Shown here in pieces: positions 21,076 through 29,297 of a DNA stretch of 39,661 nucleotides. The translations under genes and the position numbers were made by a program. Each line of letters begins with the position of its first letter. The stretch's first letter is position 1. The notes beneath the pieces were generated by a model, which saw nothing but the letters and a program-made list of their open reading frames with translations, did not search any database and was not told where the DNA came from. Origin of the DNA: Oscillospiraceae bacterium (lineage in GTDB: Bacteria > Bacillota > Clostridia > Oscillospirales > Ruminococcaceae); NCBI GenBank assembly GCA_022791945.1, contig JAAVZY010000105.1, forward strand, positions 1 through 39,661, in the 5' to 3' direction.

Positions 21076-21237
21076 AGGGGAAGGCCGCGAGAGCTCTGCT
21101 CTCGCACTCTCGCCAAGGGGACGCGTCCCCTTGGATTCCCGTCTTTTGGGAGGGGGGCAGGGACTGCGACGCATCCCCTCTCTGCCAAAGGTCCAGGGCG
21201 GAGGCCGGTAGGTTGTACAGACTTGGGAGCTTTTTTA
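21076..21237 (+). repeat. Partial modular hairpin element, copy R6
   Basis: It retains an E hairpin (CGAGAG/CTCTCG around CTCTG) and S hairpin CCAAGGGGAC/GTCCCCTTGG, then GATTCCCGTCTTTTGGG. The remainder, from about 21160, diverges and resembles the left part of R8 (CCAAAGGTC, TGTACAGACTTGGGA, a TTTTTT tract). It lies between divergent genes. A GCAGAAGC/GCTTCTGC hairpin (21239-21259) follows. Confidence 0.75.
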
Positions 21238-21284
21238 CGCAGAAGCTTTGAGCTTCTGCAACACTTTCACAGGAGGAGAAAACC

Positions 21285-22040
21285 ATGGAATTTTCTGTTT
21301 GTATTGACGTGATTGGCAGGGATCTGCCCCTGGAGGAACGGCTGAAGCTGGTCAGTGACTGCGGATTCCGGGCGATTGAGTTCTGGAGCTGGTGGGACAA
21401 GGATCTGGAAACGATTCGACGGGTCGGAGCGGCCTATGGACTGGAGACAGCCGCCTTCTGCACACGGATGGACGCGAATCCCGGAGATCCCGCACAGCGG
21501 GGACGCTGGCTGGAGGGGCTCCGGGAAAGTCTGGAGGCCGCGCGGAAGCTGGACTGCTCCCTCCTGATTGCTCAGGCCGGGGATGCTTTGAAGGAGCCGG
21601 AGGCTCCCCGGCAGATGGACGCTCTCCGGGAAACCCTCTGCCAGGCCGCCGGCATTCTGGCGGGCAGCGGAACCGTCCTTGCCCTGGAGCCTCTGAATCC
21701 CCAGGATCATCCGGGATATTCCCTGGTACATGCCCCCGCCGCCTTCGCGCTGCTGGATCAGGTGAACCGGCCGGAGATCCGCCTGCTGTTCGATATCTAT
21801 CATCAGCAGATCTCCGAAGGGAATCTGGCGGAGAATCTTCTTCCCCGGCTGGGCCAAATCGCCCATTTCCACCTGGCGGGCGTCCCTGGACGGCATGAGC
21901 CCTCCAGGAGCGAGATCAACGCTTCCTGGCTGCTGGAGCAGATTTCCCGGGCAGGGTATCAGGGATTCGTTGGCCTGGAATACCTTCCCCTGCTGGACAC
22001 CGCCCAAAGCCTCCGGGAAGCACGGACGCTGCTGCGCTGA
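21285..22040 (+). CDS. hyi: Hydroxypyruvate isomerase-like TIM-barrel protein
   Basis: A 251-residue single-domain protein of the xylose-isomerase-like/AP-endonuclease 2 barrel family. Motifs closest to hydroxypyruvate isomerase are ALEPLNPQDHPGY, LLFDIYHQQISEGNL, GRHEP and EIN, carrying the metal ligands Glu, Asp/His, and Glu near the C-terminus. Hydroxypyruvate isomerase interconverts hydroxypyruvate and tartronate semialdehyde, but many relatives act on other keto-sugars such as erythrulose or tagatose derivatives. The ribosome site AGGAGG lies 8 bases before the ATG. Its neighbours on both sides are on the opposite strand, so it is monocistronic. Confidence 0.78.
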   Translation: MEFSVCIDVIGRDLPLEERLKLVSDCGFRAIEFWSWWDKDLETIRRVGAAYGLETAAFCTRMDANPGDPAQRGRWLEGLRESLEAARKLDCSLLIAQAGDALKEPEAPRQMDALRETLCQAAGILAGSGTVLALEPLNPQDHPGYSLVHAPAAFALLDQVNRPEIRLLFDIYHQQISEGNLAENLLPRLGQIAHFHLAGVPGRHEPSRSEINASWLLEQISRAGYQGFVGLEYLPLLDTAQSLREARTLLR

Positions 22041-22057
22041 CTCTCTGCGTGGCTGAA

Positions 22058-22525
22058 GGGCAAGACCGCGAGACGCTGTCTCGCGCTCTGCCAAGGGGGC
22101 CTGGCCCCCCTTGGATTCCCATCTTTTTAAGGGCGGGAAAGGGGGTCAAGTCTGTACAGACTTTTTGCTCTCTGCCACACAGAGAGTCTGATTCCCGCAG
22201 TACGCTTTTTTCGTAAAGAAAAAAGCTCCCCTCTGCGTGTGGGATACTTCCTGCGCCGCAGAGGGTATGAGCGCGGTAGAACACGTTCGGGACTTTCTGC
22301 GTCGTAGTTTCTGCGCCGCCTGCTGGGCTGAATTTTTTCTTTACGAAAAAATGGGTAGGCGGGCGATCGTCCCTGCGGGAAGTATCAGCGGGGAAGGAAG
22401 TACCAGCGAAGCGGGGGGACGGGCGCAAGCGCCCGTCCCCCCACCCCCCAAAAATTTACGGGAATCCAAGGGGATTAAATCCCCTTGGCAGGAGCTCGAG
22501 GACAGCGTCCTCGAGGTCTTCCCCT
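22058..22525 (+). repeat. Modular hairpin element, copy R7
   Basis: E hairpin with stem CGCGAG/CTCGCG and loop ACGCTGT (22067-22085), S hairpin with core GCC/GGC (about 22091-22114), AGTCTGTACAGACT palindrome, AT hairpin 1, imperfect central hairpin, AT hairpin 2, GGGCGC/GCGCCC hairpin, S hairpin with core ATT-A-AAT (22466-22488), and terminal E with stem CTCGAGG/CCTCGAG and loop ACAGCGT (the complement of ACGCTGT). It is one of the best-preserved copies and lies between convergent genes. Confidence 0.92.
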
Positions 22526-22534
22526 TCCTATTGA

Positions 22535-23341
22535 TCAGGCTCTCCTGATCTCTCCATAGGCGGCGCCTATGCTCCCGCCGGACAGCAGGAGCGCCTTGGT
22601 ACGGCGCTGAAGGCTGGTCCGCTCCGGAAGGGTCCGCACCTCCGTATCCGAGGGGGTCTGGAAGATCCACTGAATGAAGCCGGGGGCCTCCGGATCGGCC
22701 GACAGCAGCCGGAACCGTTCCTGGAAAGCCAGGATCCGGGAGCCTTCCGGCAAAAGCTCCTTCAGCTTGGGAGACAGCAGCCAGGAATCACAGATGTACC
22801 GGCTGTAGGCGTATGCCGGATAATAGATGCGGAAGAAATCCTCCGCCTGGGCCAGGGAGCGGTCAACCGACTCCGGGGACAGATCCGCGTCAGAGGGAAT
22901 GTGCAGAGAGAGAACCTGCTCCCCCTCCTGAACCCGGAACTCATACTCCAGCGCGCCGATCCGGAACAGGCTCATGCTGATCTGCCGGTAGGTCCACCAG
23001 CCCCGGTCAAAAAAGAGCCGCCCGTGCATCCTGCCGCACTCGTCCATGAACCGGGTGAAGCACTTCATCGTCTCCACGAAAATTTCATCTGAAATCCCCT
23101 TGGCCTGATACTGCCCGTATGTCCGCCGGGCGCACTCCATCTGACAAAGAAGCATTTTCAAATGATCCCCGTCCTCTGTCAGCAGGGCGTCCAGCTCCCG
23201 ATAAGCCCCCTCGGCGGCGTCCATGTCCATCATCCGCTCAATCAGCTCCTCCGGGAAGGAAAAGCCAGGCTGGAGCCCGTTCAGCTTCTCTGCAATCTCC
23301 TGCTGCAAGCCGATTTTCCCATACAGTTCCTGTAGCGTCAT
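22535..23341 (-). CDS. Acyltransferase-domain protein (GNAT-like, two-domain clostridial family)
   Basis: About 268 residues, soluble. I recognise it weakly as the family annotated as acyltransferase-domain proteins with a paired GNAT-like N- and C-terminal half. Features include FFDRGWWTYRQISM near 120 and SLHIPSDADLSPESVDRSLAQAEDFF near 150, both typical of that family. No catalytic residues can be assigned. Its start lies 31 bases after the xylB stop codon on the same strand, so the two are probably co-transcribed. A TTG at 23362 extends the frame, but the ATG at 23341 behind GGAGAGAG is the likelier start. Confidence 0.6.
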   Translation of the reverse strand: MTLQELYGKIGLQQEIAEKLNGLQPGFSFPEELIERMMDMDAAEGAYRELDALLTEDGDHLKMLLCQMECARRTYGQYQAKGISDEIFVETMKCFTRFMDECGRMHGRLFFDRGWWTYRQISMSLFRIGALEYEFRVQEGEQVLSLHIPSDADLSPESVDRSLAQAEDFFRIYYPAYAYSRYICDSWLLSPKLKELLPEGSRILAFQERFRLLSADPEAPGFIQWIFQTPSDTEVRTLPERTSLQRRTKALLLSGGSIGAAYGEIRRA

Positions 23342-23372
23342 CTCTCTCCAACTCCCATTCAAAGGCCAGTCC

Positions 23373-24896
23373 CTACAGCTGGGCCAGAGCCTGATAATCC
23401 TCCTTCAGGTCCCGGTAAAGCCGCTGATAGAGGCTGTGATAGTTCCGATATACCCTGTGATTTTCCGGATCCGGCTGACAGAGCTTGTCCGTCCGCACAA
23501 ACCGCGCGCAGGCTTCCTCCACGCTGGGAAAGAGTCCCGCGCCCACGCCGGCAAGGATCGCCGCTCCCAGCGCCGGCCCCTCCCTGGAGGCAACCGTTTT
23601 CACCGGGCATCCAAACAGGTCCGCCAGCATCTGCCGCCAGAGGGCGCTGGTGCCGCCGCCTCCGCAGGCGGCCATATCCCCGGTGGGAATCCCCATTTCC
23701 CGGAGAATGTCAAAGCAGTCCGCCAGGGAGTAGGAAACCCCCTCCATCACGGCACGGATCAGATCCGCTTTGGTATGGATGGCAGAGAGCCCGAAGAACG
23801 TGCCCCGGCAGTGGGGATCCAGATGGGGCGTGCGCTCCCCCATGAGATAGGGCAGGTAGATCAGCCGCCGGCTTCCCACAGGAACCGCTCCGGCGTCCTG
23901 ATCCATCAGCGCGTAGGGATCCGTCCCCTGGCGCTCCGCCTCCGACAGATAGTCCTGACAGAACTGGTTCCGGAACCACTGAAGGGAAAGCCCCGCGCCC
24001 TGGGTAACCCCCATCACATGCCAGCAGCCCGGCACCGCGCAGCAGAAGGTGTGGACCCGGCCTCTGGGATCAATGGCAGGCCGGGCGGTGTGGGCGTAGA
24101 CCACCCCGCTGGTGCCGATGGTGGTAAAGGCTCTCCCCTCAGTAACCACTCCGGTGCCCACTGCGGCGGCGGCGTTGTCGCCCGCGCCGCCCACGACAGG
24201 GGTTCCGGCAGCAAGCCCGGTCCGCTCCGCAACTTCCGGCAGGACAGCGCCGGTGATCTCCGGGGATTCGTACACTCTGGGCAGGAGGGCGGGATCGATG
24301 TCCAGCTTGTCCAGCACCTCCCGGGACCAGCACCGGCCGGGAACGTCCAGCAGCTGCATTCCGCTGGCGTCAGAGACTTCGGTGGCATATTCCCCGGTCA
24401 GGATCAGCCGGACGTAATCCTTGGGGAGGAGGATCCGACGGCAGCGGGCGTAATTCTCCGGCTCATGATTGCGCACCCAAAGAATTTTTGAGGCGGTAAA
24501 GCCGGTGAGAGCGGGGTTGGCCGTGATTTCGATGAGCCGTTCCGCGCCCACCCGCCGGGTGATTTCCTCACATTCCGCTCCGGTTCGCTGATCGCACCAG
24601 ATGATGGCGGGACGGATCACCTGGTTATCGCCGTCCAGCATGACCAGCCCATGCATCTGGCCGGAAAGGCCGATGCTCTTTACATCCCTGCCTGAAACGC
24701 CGGAGCGGCCGAGAACCTCCCGGATGGTTTCCAGCGCGGCGTCCTGCCAGTCCTCCGGATTCTGTTCAGCCCAGCCGTTCCGGGGCTGGGAGAGAGGGTA
24801 CTCCCTAGAGGCAGAGGCGACGATCCGCAGCTCCCGGTCGAACAGCACGGTCTTGGTTGCCGAAGTCCCTAAGTCCAAGCCAATGATGTATTCCAT
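23373..24896 (-). CDS. xylB: Xylulokinase, FGGY family
   Basis: A 507-residue FGGY carbohydrate kinase. Motifs: the phosphate-1 loop IGLDLGTSATKTV at the N-terminus, SGQMHGLVML (typical of xylulokinases, with the substrate/catalytic region), IIWCDQRTGAECEEI, the catalytic Asp in GGAGDNAAAAVGTG, and the adenosine-binding ACGGGGTSALWRQM. It phosphorylates D-xylulose, feeding the pentose phosphate pathway. It fits with the arabinofuranosidase nearby as part of pentose use, though xylose isomerase is not in the window. The ATG at 24896 has AGAAAGGA at proper spacing; an ATG at 24905 overlaps that ribosome site. Confidence 0.93.
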   Translation of the reverse strand: MEYIIGLDLGTSATKTVLFDRELRIVASASREYPLSQPRNGWAEQNPEDWQDAALETIREVLGRSGVSGRDVKSIGLSGQMHGLVMLDGDNQVIRPAIIWCDQRTGAECEEITRRVGAERLIEITANPALTGFTASKILWVRNHEPENYARCRRILLPKDYVRLILTGEYATEVSDASGMQLLDVPGRCWSREVLDKLDIDPALLPRVYESPEITGAVLPEVAERTGLAAGTPVVGGAGDNAAAAVGTGVVTEGRAFTTIGTSGVVYAHTARPAIDPRGRVHTFCCAVPGCWHVMGVTQGAGLSLQWFRNQFCQDYLSEAERQGTDPYALMDQDAGAVPVGSRRLIYLPYLMGERTPHLDPHCRGTFFGLSAIHTKADLIRAVMEGVSYSLADCFDILREMGIPTGDMAACGGGGTSALWRQMLADLFGCPVKTVASREGPALGAAILAGVGAGLFPSVEEACARFVRTDKLCQPDPENHRVYRNYHSLYQRLYRDLKEDYQALAQL

Positions 24897-24914
24897 TCGT
24901 TTCATCCTTTCTGA

Positions 24915-24970
24915 AAGGGGAAAACCTCAAGGATGCTGCCCGAAGGTCTTGCCCCTTCGAGGTCTTCCCG
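24915..24970. repeat. Degenerate terminal module of the modular element
   Basis: GGGGAAAACCTCAAGGATGC and CTTCGAGGTCTTCCC match the E-module flanks of the large elements, but the stem is damaged. It is a remnant or solo copy between moxR and xylB. Confidence 0.5.
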
Positions 24971-24982
24971 CAGAAACTAACG

Positions 24983-25945
24983 TCAGCGCTCCAAAGGCTC
25001 TGAGGGGGCGGCTGTTTCCGCGAGGATATCGTCCAGGACAGAGCGGGCGGGATCTGTCTGCCGCAGCAGGCTGGAGTCCCGGCAGATCAGCCGGTGGGCC
25101 AGCACGTCGGGGCAGAGCGCCTTCACGTCGTCCGGGAGCACATAGTCCCGGCCATGGATGGCGGCTTCGCCTTGGGCGGCCCGCATGAGCGCCAGCGCGC
25201 CCCGGGGGCTGACGCCCAGCCGCAGCTCCCGCCGCTGGCGGGTGGCCTCGGTGAGCTGGAGGACATATTCCTGGATGGGCGGGCTGACCAGCACCCGCTC
25301 GGCTTCCCGGCGGGCCTCCAGAAGCTCCTCGGGAGAGGTGACAGCCTCCAGCGTCTCCAGGGGAGCAGGGCCTTCCCCTGTGTAGGCTTCCAGAATGGAA
25401 AGCCCGTCCGCATGGGAGGGATAGCCTACGGAAAGCTTCATGAAAAACCGATCCAGCTGGGCCTCCGGCAGGGGGAAGGTGCCCTGGGTTTCAATGGGAT
25501 TCTGGGTGGCGGCGACCAAAAAGAACGGCTCCATAGGGTATGTAACGCCGTCTACGGTGACCTGACGTTCCTCCATGCACTCCAAAAGGCTGGACTGGGT
25601 GCGGGGAGTGGCCCGGTTGAGCTCGTCGGCCAAAAGAATGTTGGTGAAAACAGGCCCCGGCTTAAAAAGGAAGGCGCCTTCCTTTTGCTGATAGTAGTTG
25701 ATCCCTGTCACATCAGAGGGCAGAAGATCCGGCGTGAACTGAATCCGGCGGAAACCGCAGCCGATGGAGCGGGCCAGGGCCTTGACAAGAGTGGTTTTTC
25801 CCGTGCCGGGAATGTCCTCCAGGAGGATGTGCCCGCCGCACAGACAGGCAACAATCACACGATCGATCAGGGTATCCTTGCCAATGACAGCCCGGCTGAT
25901 ATTGGCTCGCAGCCGTTCCGCCAGCTTCTCCGCAGCAAAGCTCAT
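24983..25945 (-). CDS. MoxR-family AAA+ ATPase
   Basis: A 320-residue AAA+ ATPase with Walker A (DIPGTGKTTLVKALA) near 43, Walker B (ILLADELNRATPRTQSSLLE), sensor 1 (VAATQNPIETQGTFPLPEAQLDRF) and the C-terminal lid, all characteristic of MoxR. Family members act as chaperones that activate von Willebrand-factor-A partners and are normally followed by DUF58 and transglutaminase-type genes. Here the next gene downstream is xylB and no partner is present. The ATG at 25945 follows GAAGGAG. A promoter is at 26003-26031. Confidence 0.9.
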   Translation of the reverse strand: MSFAAEKLAERLRANISRAVIGKDTLIDRVIVACLCGGHILLEDIPGTGKTTLVKALARSIGCGFRRIQFTPDLLPSDVTGINYYQQKEGAFLFKPGPVFTNILLADELNRATPRTQSSLLECMEERQVTVDGVTYPMEPFFLVAATQNPIETQGTFPLPEAQLDRFFMKLSVGYPSHADGLSILEAYTGEGPAPLETLEAVTSPEELLEARREAERVLVSPPIQEYVLQLTEATRQRRELRLGVSPRGALALMRAAQGEAAIHGRDYVLPDDVKALCPDVLAHRLICRDSSLLRQTDPARSVLDDILAETAAPSEPLER

Positions 25946-25963
25946 ACTATCCGCTCCTTCTTA

Positions 25964-25990
25964 TAAAAACGCAGACAGCAACCCGTCTGC
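25964..25990 (-). terminator. Terminator-like hairpin in the moxR leader
   Basis: On the minus strand GCAGAC/GTCTGC with an 8-base loop is followed by GTTTTTAT. It lies after the predicted moxR promoter, so it could end the methyltransferase transcript or attenuate moxR. Confidence 0.5.
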
Positions 25991-26002
25991 CATCTGCTTT
26001 CC

Positions 26003-26031
26003 ATTCTATCATACTTCCAAATCAGTGTCCA
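26003..26031 (-). promoter_or_regulatory. Probable sigma-A promoter of moxR
   Basis: On the minus strand TGGACA (26026-26031), 17 bases, TAGAAT (26003-26008). Confidence 0.6.
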
Positions 26032-26050
26032 TAGGCTTGCTCTTCCCGCT

Positions 26051-26797
26051 TCATTTTCCCGAGCGCACCGCATAGACCACCCGCTGCGCCTCCGGCCCGG
26101 GCGGCTCCAGGGAATCTTCGCCGAAGCAGTCCAAAAATACCAGTCCCGCCTGCTCCAGCAAAGAAAGCAGCTCCGCATGGCTGTACGCCCGTTCGGAAAA
26201 GCACTCCGTCTCCCGGCGATAGCCGCCGTCCTCCTCCGCCTCGAAAAGGTCCAGCGTGATCTCAACCAGATGATCCTTGCAGGTCCCATTCTGCCAGACG
26301 CAGAACACCTCATCCAAATCATACACGAAGGTGCGCTCGGACAGGACGCACTGATGCTTATAGGGGGTGTTCACATCAAAGAGGAACACCCCTCCCGGCG
26401 CCAGAAAAAGCGCTACCCGCTTCAGCGCGGCAAGCAGGCTGGCGGGATCGGTCAGATGGTTCAGGCTGTCCAGGGCGCAGATACAGCAGTCTACCGTCCC
26501 ATAGAGATCCAACTCCTCCATGGGCTGACAGAGATAGAGAATATCCAGCCCGGAACGGGCCTTTTTGTCCATGGCCTCCATAAGCATCTCACCAGAGCCG
26601 TCCACGCCGATCACATCGTAGCCCAGCCGGGCCATCACCTCCGAGAGGGAACCGGTGCCGCAGGCCAGATCCAGCAGGATGGGCCCGGGGGGCTGGTATT
26701 TCTGGAGAAGCCCATGAAAATACCCGCCCCGCTGCTGATAGGAGATGTTTGCGGTCAGGAGATCATAATAGAAGGCAAAGGAGCCGTAGCCGCTCAT
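26051..26797 (-). CDS. Class I SAM-dependent methyltransferase
   Basis: A 248-residue Rossmann-fold methyltransferase. Motif I (LLDLACGTGSLSEVMARLG) is near 41, followed by the acidic GVDGSGEML strand, DCCICALDSLNHL (motif IV region) and GGVFLFDVNTPYKH. It resembles the YqeM-type/unspecified SAM methyltransferases next to housekeeping genes in Firmicutes. The substrate is unknown. It follows yerC by 32 bases and probably shares its promoter. A GAAAGGAGGA ribosome site precedes the ATG. Confidence 0.85.
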   Translation of the reverse strand: MSGYGSFAFYYDLLTANISYQQRGGYFHGLLQKYQPPGPILLDLACGTGSLSEVMARLGYDVIGVDGSGEMLMEAMDKKARSGLDILYLCQPMEELDLYGTVDCCICALDSLNHLTDPASLLAALKRVALFLAPGGVFLFDVNTPYKHQCVLSERTFVYDLDEVFCVWQNGTCKDHLVEITLDLFEAEEDGGYRRETECFSERAYSHAELLSLLEQAGLVFLDCFGEDSLEPPGPEAQRVVYAVRSGK

Positions 26798-26829
26798 CGG
26801 GCGCTCCTCCTTTCCGTAAATGGGTGGGT

Positions 26830-27132
26830 TCAGTCCTTTTCCTTCGCCGCGTCCAGACGGTCAAAGATGATCTGATAGCCGTCACAGCCATAAATCAAAG
26901 AGCGGTTGACCCGGCTGATGGTGGCGGTGGAGGCGCCGGTTTCCGCAACGATATCGCTGTAAACCCGCTTTTCGCTGAGCATCTTCGCTACCTGAAGCCG
27001 CTGAGACATGGCCTTGAGCTCCGGAATGGTGCAGAGATCCTCAAAGAAGTTGGCGCATTCTTCCCGTGTTTGGAGAGCGAGCACCGCATCCACAAGAAAA
27101 TTGAAGTTTTTTTCGTTCAATTTGTTGTTCAT
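26830..27132 (-). CDS. yerC: YerC/YecD-family TrpR-like DNA-binding protein
   Basis: A 100-residue helix-turn-helix protein of the TrpR superfamily, YerC type. The HTH is around LSEKRVYSDIVAETGASTATISRVNR. These proteins are widespread in Firmicutes and their regulon is poorly known. The ATG at 27132 (MNNKLNEKN) is preferred over an upstream TTG at 27141, which lies only about 4 bases after AAAGGA. It is first in an operon with the methyltransferase. Confidence 0.9.
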   Translation of the reverse strand: MNNKLNEKNFNFLVDAVLALQTREECANFFEDLCTIPELKAMSQRLQVAKMLSEKRVYSDIVAETGASTATISRVNRSLIYGCDGYQIIFDRLDAAKEKD

Positions 27133-27190
27133 AAGCCGCAAACCGTCCTTTCTGCGGAAAAGGGGGACAAAGTTACCTGATAGCTTTTTG

Positions 27191-27219
27191 ATTTTAACAT
27201 ATAAAAGCGCCGAAGTAAA
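27191..27219 (-). promoter_or_regulatory. Probable sigma-A promoter of yerC
   Basis: On the minus strand TTTACT (27214-27219), 17 bases, TAAAAT (27191-27196), about 60 bases before the start codon. It is divergent from the carboxypeptidase promoter at 27268. Confidence 0.6.
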
Positions 27220-27267
27220 CGGCTTTTTTAAAATTCTTTCTCCCTTTAGGGATCACAGGATGCCCGC

Positions 27268-27296
27268 TTGCCTTGCCGCCCGGTCTGATATATAAT
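27268..27296 (+). promoter_or_regulatory. Probable sigma-A promoter of the D,D-carboxypeptidase gene
   Basis: TTGCCT at 27268-27273, 17 bases, TATAAT at 27291-27296. It shows that the in-frame TTG at 27273 is promoter DNA, not a start codon. Confidence 0.7.
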
Positions 27297-27326
27297 ATAA
27301 ATCATAGACGGAAGGGAGAGAGGCAG

Positions 27327-28367
27327 TTGTTTGTTTGGGCTTTTCGCTGCAGACTCAGGGGCCTGACTCAGCGCTACGGGGGGGCATTCCTGGCTTTGCT
27401 GGCCTTCGTGAATTTGGTTGCGGGCATCGCGCTTCTGACAGCGTACTTTTTTCACATCCCTCCGGGGCCGGATTTTGCCGCTCTTTCGACTGCCCTGCCC
27501 AGTCCCGCGGCGGATCTCCGGCAGTCCGTGGCCTATGAGGATGGCGTGCTGGCTCCCAGGGCCGCCGCACTGGTAGGCGACATCTACAGCGCCCGCGCCC
27601 TTCTGACGGAGCTCTCCTCCGGACGGGTGCTTTACCGCAAGGCCCCTGAGGAGCGGTCTGCTCCGGCTTCCCTGACCAAGATGATGACCATTATCCTCGC
27701 CCTGGAGGCCCTGCCGGATCTGGACGAGGAGATCCTGCTCCCAGAGGCAATCTTCCCGCCCCTTCACACCGCCGGGGCTTCCATGGCGGGATTCCAGCCG
27801 GGAGAGCGTGTTCCGGTGCGGGATCTCCTTTATGGAGCCATGCTTCCCTCCGGCGCGGAGGCGGCGGTCGGTCTGGCCTGTGCCGTTTCCGGAAGCGAAA
27901 GCGACTTTGTTCAGCGCATGAACGAAAAGGCCGGCGAGCTTGGCATGACGGAGACACGCTTTGCCAACTGCACCGGCCTGAATCATCCGGGCCAGTGGTC
28001 AACGGCCCGGGATATGACCGTTTTGCTTCAATATGCCCTGCAAAACGAGATGTTCCGGGAGCTGTTCACCCGGCCCACCTACCGCACCCCCTCTAACGAA
28101 TACCATCCCAGCGGCATTTCTATGGTGAATACCATGTTCAGCCAGGTCCGCACCGCCCGGATCGAGGAGGTAGGCTATCTGCTTGGAGGAAAAACCGGCT
28201 ATGACGGTCCCGTCTCAGGGCTGTGCCTCGCCAGCCTGGCAGAGGTGGGCGGAGAGGAGTACATCCTGATCACCCTGGGAGCCGGCCACGGCGAAACCAG
28301 CCCCGCCCTGCATCTCCTGGACGCTTTCACTATCTATTCCCGCATTCCGGAAATGCTCTCCATGTAG
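27327..28367 (+). CDS. D-alanyl-D-alanine carboxypeptidase (low-molecular-weight PBP)
   Basis: About 346 residues with an N-terminal membrane segment (AFLALLAFVNLVAGIALLTAYFF) and a serine-type D,D-carboxypeptidase domain. Catalytic Ser115-x-x-Lys118 is in ASLTKMM and Lys289-Thr-Gly in GGKTGYDGP. The middle motif is SGA (175-177) where most relatives have SGN. It trims terminal D-Ala from peptidoglycan stem peptides outside the membrane. The C-terminal beta-rich domain of DacA/DacF is missing, as in the short clostridial forms. The start is probably the TTG at 27327, which follows GGAGAGAGG and fits the promoter at 27268; no ATG is suitably placed. Confidence 0.88.
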   Translation: MFVWAFRCRLRGLTQRYGGAFLALLAFVNLVAGIALLTAYFFHIPPGPDFAALSTALPSPAADLRQSVAYEDGVLAPRAAALVGDIYSARALLTELSSGRVLYRKAPEERSAPASLTKMMTIILALEALPDLDEEILLPEAIFPPLHTAGASMAGFQPGERVPVRDLLYGAMLPSGAEAAVGLACAVSGSESDFVQRMNEKAGELGMTETRFANCTGLNHPGQWSTARDMTVLLQYALQNEMFRELFTRPTYRTPSNEYHPSGISMVNTMFSQVRTARIEEVGYLLGGKTGYDGPVSGLCLASLAEVGGEEYILITLGAGHGETSPALHLLDAFTIYSRIPEMLSM

Positions 28368-28388
28368 AAAGCTGTATGCACGGCGGGA

Positions 28389-28423
28389 GGGAAGGCCGCG
28401 AGACGCTGTCTCGCGGCCTTCCC
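28389..28423. repeat. Solo E hairpin of the modular element between convergent genes
   Basis: A perfect 14-bp stem GGGAAGGCCGCGAG/CTCGCGGCCTTCCC encloses loop ACGCTGT. This is the same terminal module seen in R5 and R7, without the rest of the element. It may serve as a bidirectional terminator for the carboxypeptidase and fumarase genes. Confidence 0.85.
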
Positions 28424-28427
28424 CTCT

Positions 28428-29270
28428 CTAAAGCGTAGCCGTTTGGTGGCGGGTCACATGACAGCCGATGTTGACAGCCACCGGGAGGCCGGCGATGTGG
28501 GTGGCGAACTGCTCGATGTTGACTGCGAGAGCGGTGGTATCGCCGCCGAAGCCCTGAGGCCCGATGCCCAACGCATTGATTTCCGTGAGCATCCGGTTCT
28601 CCAAATCCCTGTAGAAGGGATCCGGATTCCGCAGGGAAACGTCCCGGCAGAGAGCCTTTTTGGCCAGTAGGGCGCAGTATTCAAAATCGCCGCCGATGCC
28701 CACGCCCACCACCACCGGCGGGCAGGGATTGGAGCCCGCCCGTCTGACCACCTCCCGCACAAAGGCGGCAATGTCCTCCAGGGAGGCGCTGGGGGTGAAC
28801 ATCCGGATTGCGCTCATGTTCTCACTGCCGAAGCCCTTGGGCGCGGCTGTGATCTCCACCTGTTCCCCCTCTATCAGCTCCAGATGGATCACCGCGGGGG
28901 TGTTGTCGTTGGTGTTCACCCGCCGGAGGGGATCCCCGACGATGGAGCACCGGAGATTCCCCTCCAGGCAGGCTCTGCGGACGCCCTCGTTGACCGCTTC
29001 CTTCAGGCTGCCGCCCACCAGCTCCACCTGCTGGCCCAGCCGGATAAACAGCACAGCCATTCCCGTATCCTGACAGATGGGGACGTTCAGCTCCCGGGCG
29101 GCGGCAAGGTTTTCCAGCATGTCCGAAAGGATCTGTGAGCCAAGCCCATCCCGCTCCTGCTGTTCTGCCTGGACGATCCGCTCCCGGAGGGAGGAAGGGA
29201 GCGCGTAGTTTGCCTGGATGCAGAGATCCCGAACCGCCTGGGTGATCTGATCTGTATGGAGTTTTCGCAT
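28428..29270 (-). CDS. fumA: Fumarate hydratase class I, alpha subunit
   Basis: A 280-residue protein matching the alpha chain of two-subunit class I (iron-sulfur) fumarases and tartrate dehydratases. The likely cluster cysteines are in PICQDTGMA, GSNPCPPVVVG and NIGCHVTRH; PKGFGSENMSAIRM and VGVGIGGDFEY are also conserved. It interconverts fumarate and malate with the beta subunit, which is normally the adjacent gene but is not found here: downstream there is only the solo E hairpin and a convergent gene. The start has CAGAAAGGA 8 bases before the ATG. It is 27 bases after the B12-related gene, so probably one operon. A tartrate-dehydratase-type substrate is possible. Confidence 0.9.
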   Translation of the reverse strand: MRKLHTDQITQAVRDLCIQANYALPSSLRERIVQAEQQERDGLGSQILSDMLENLAAARELNVPICQDTGMAVLFIRLGQQVELVGGSLKEAVNEGVRRACLEGNLRCSIVGDPLRRVNTNDNTPAVIHLELIEGEQVEITAAPKGFGSENMSAIRMFTPSASLEDIAAFVREVVRRAGSNPCPPVVVGVGIGGDFEYCALLAKKALCRDVSLRNPDPFYRDLENRMLTEINALGIGPQGFGGDTTALAVNIEQFATHIAGLPVAVNIGCHVTRHQTATL

Positions 29271-29297
29271 CGCAATCGTCCTTTCTGACGGAGCCGG

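Noticed and set aside
27273-27326. N-terminal extension of the D,D-carboxypeptidase from TTG 27273
   Set aside because: It contains the -10 box at 27291-27296; the transcript starts after it.
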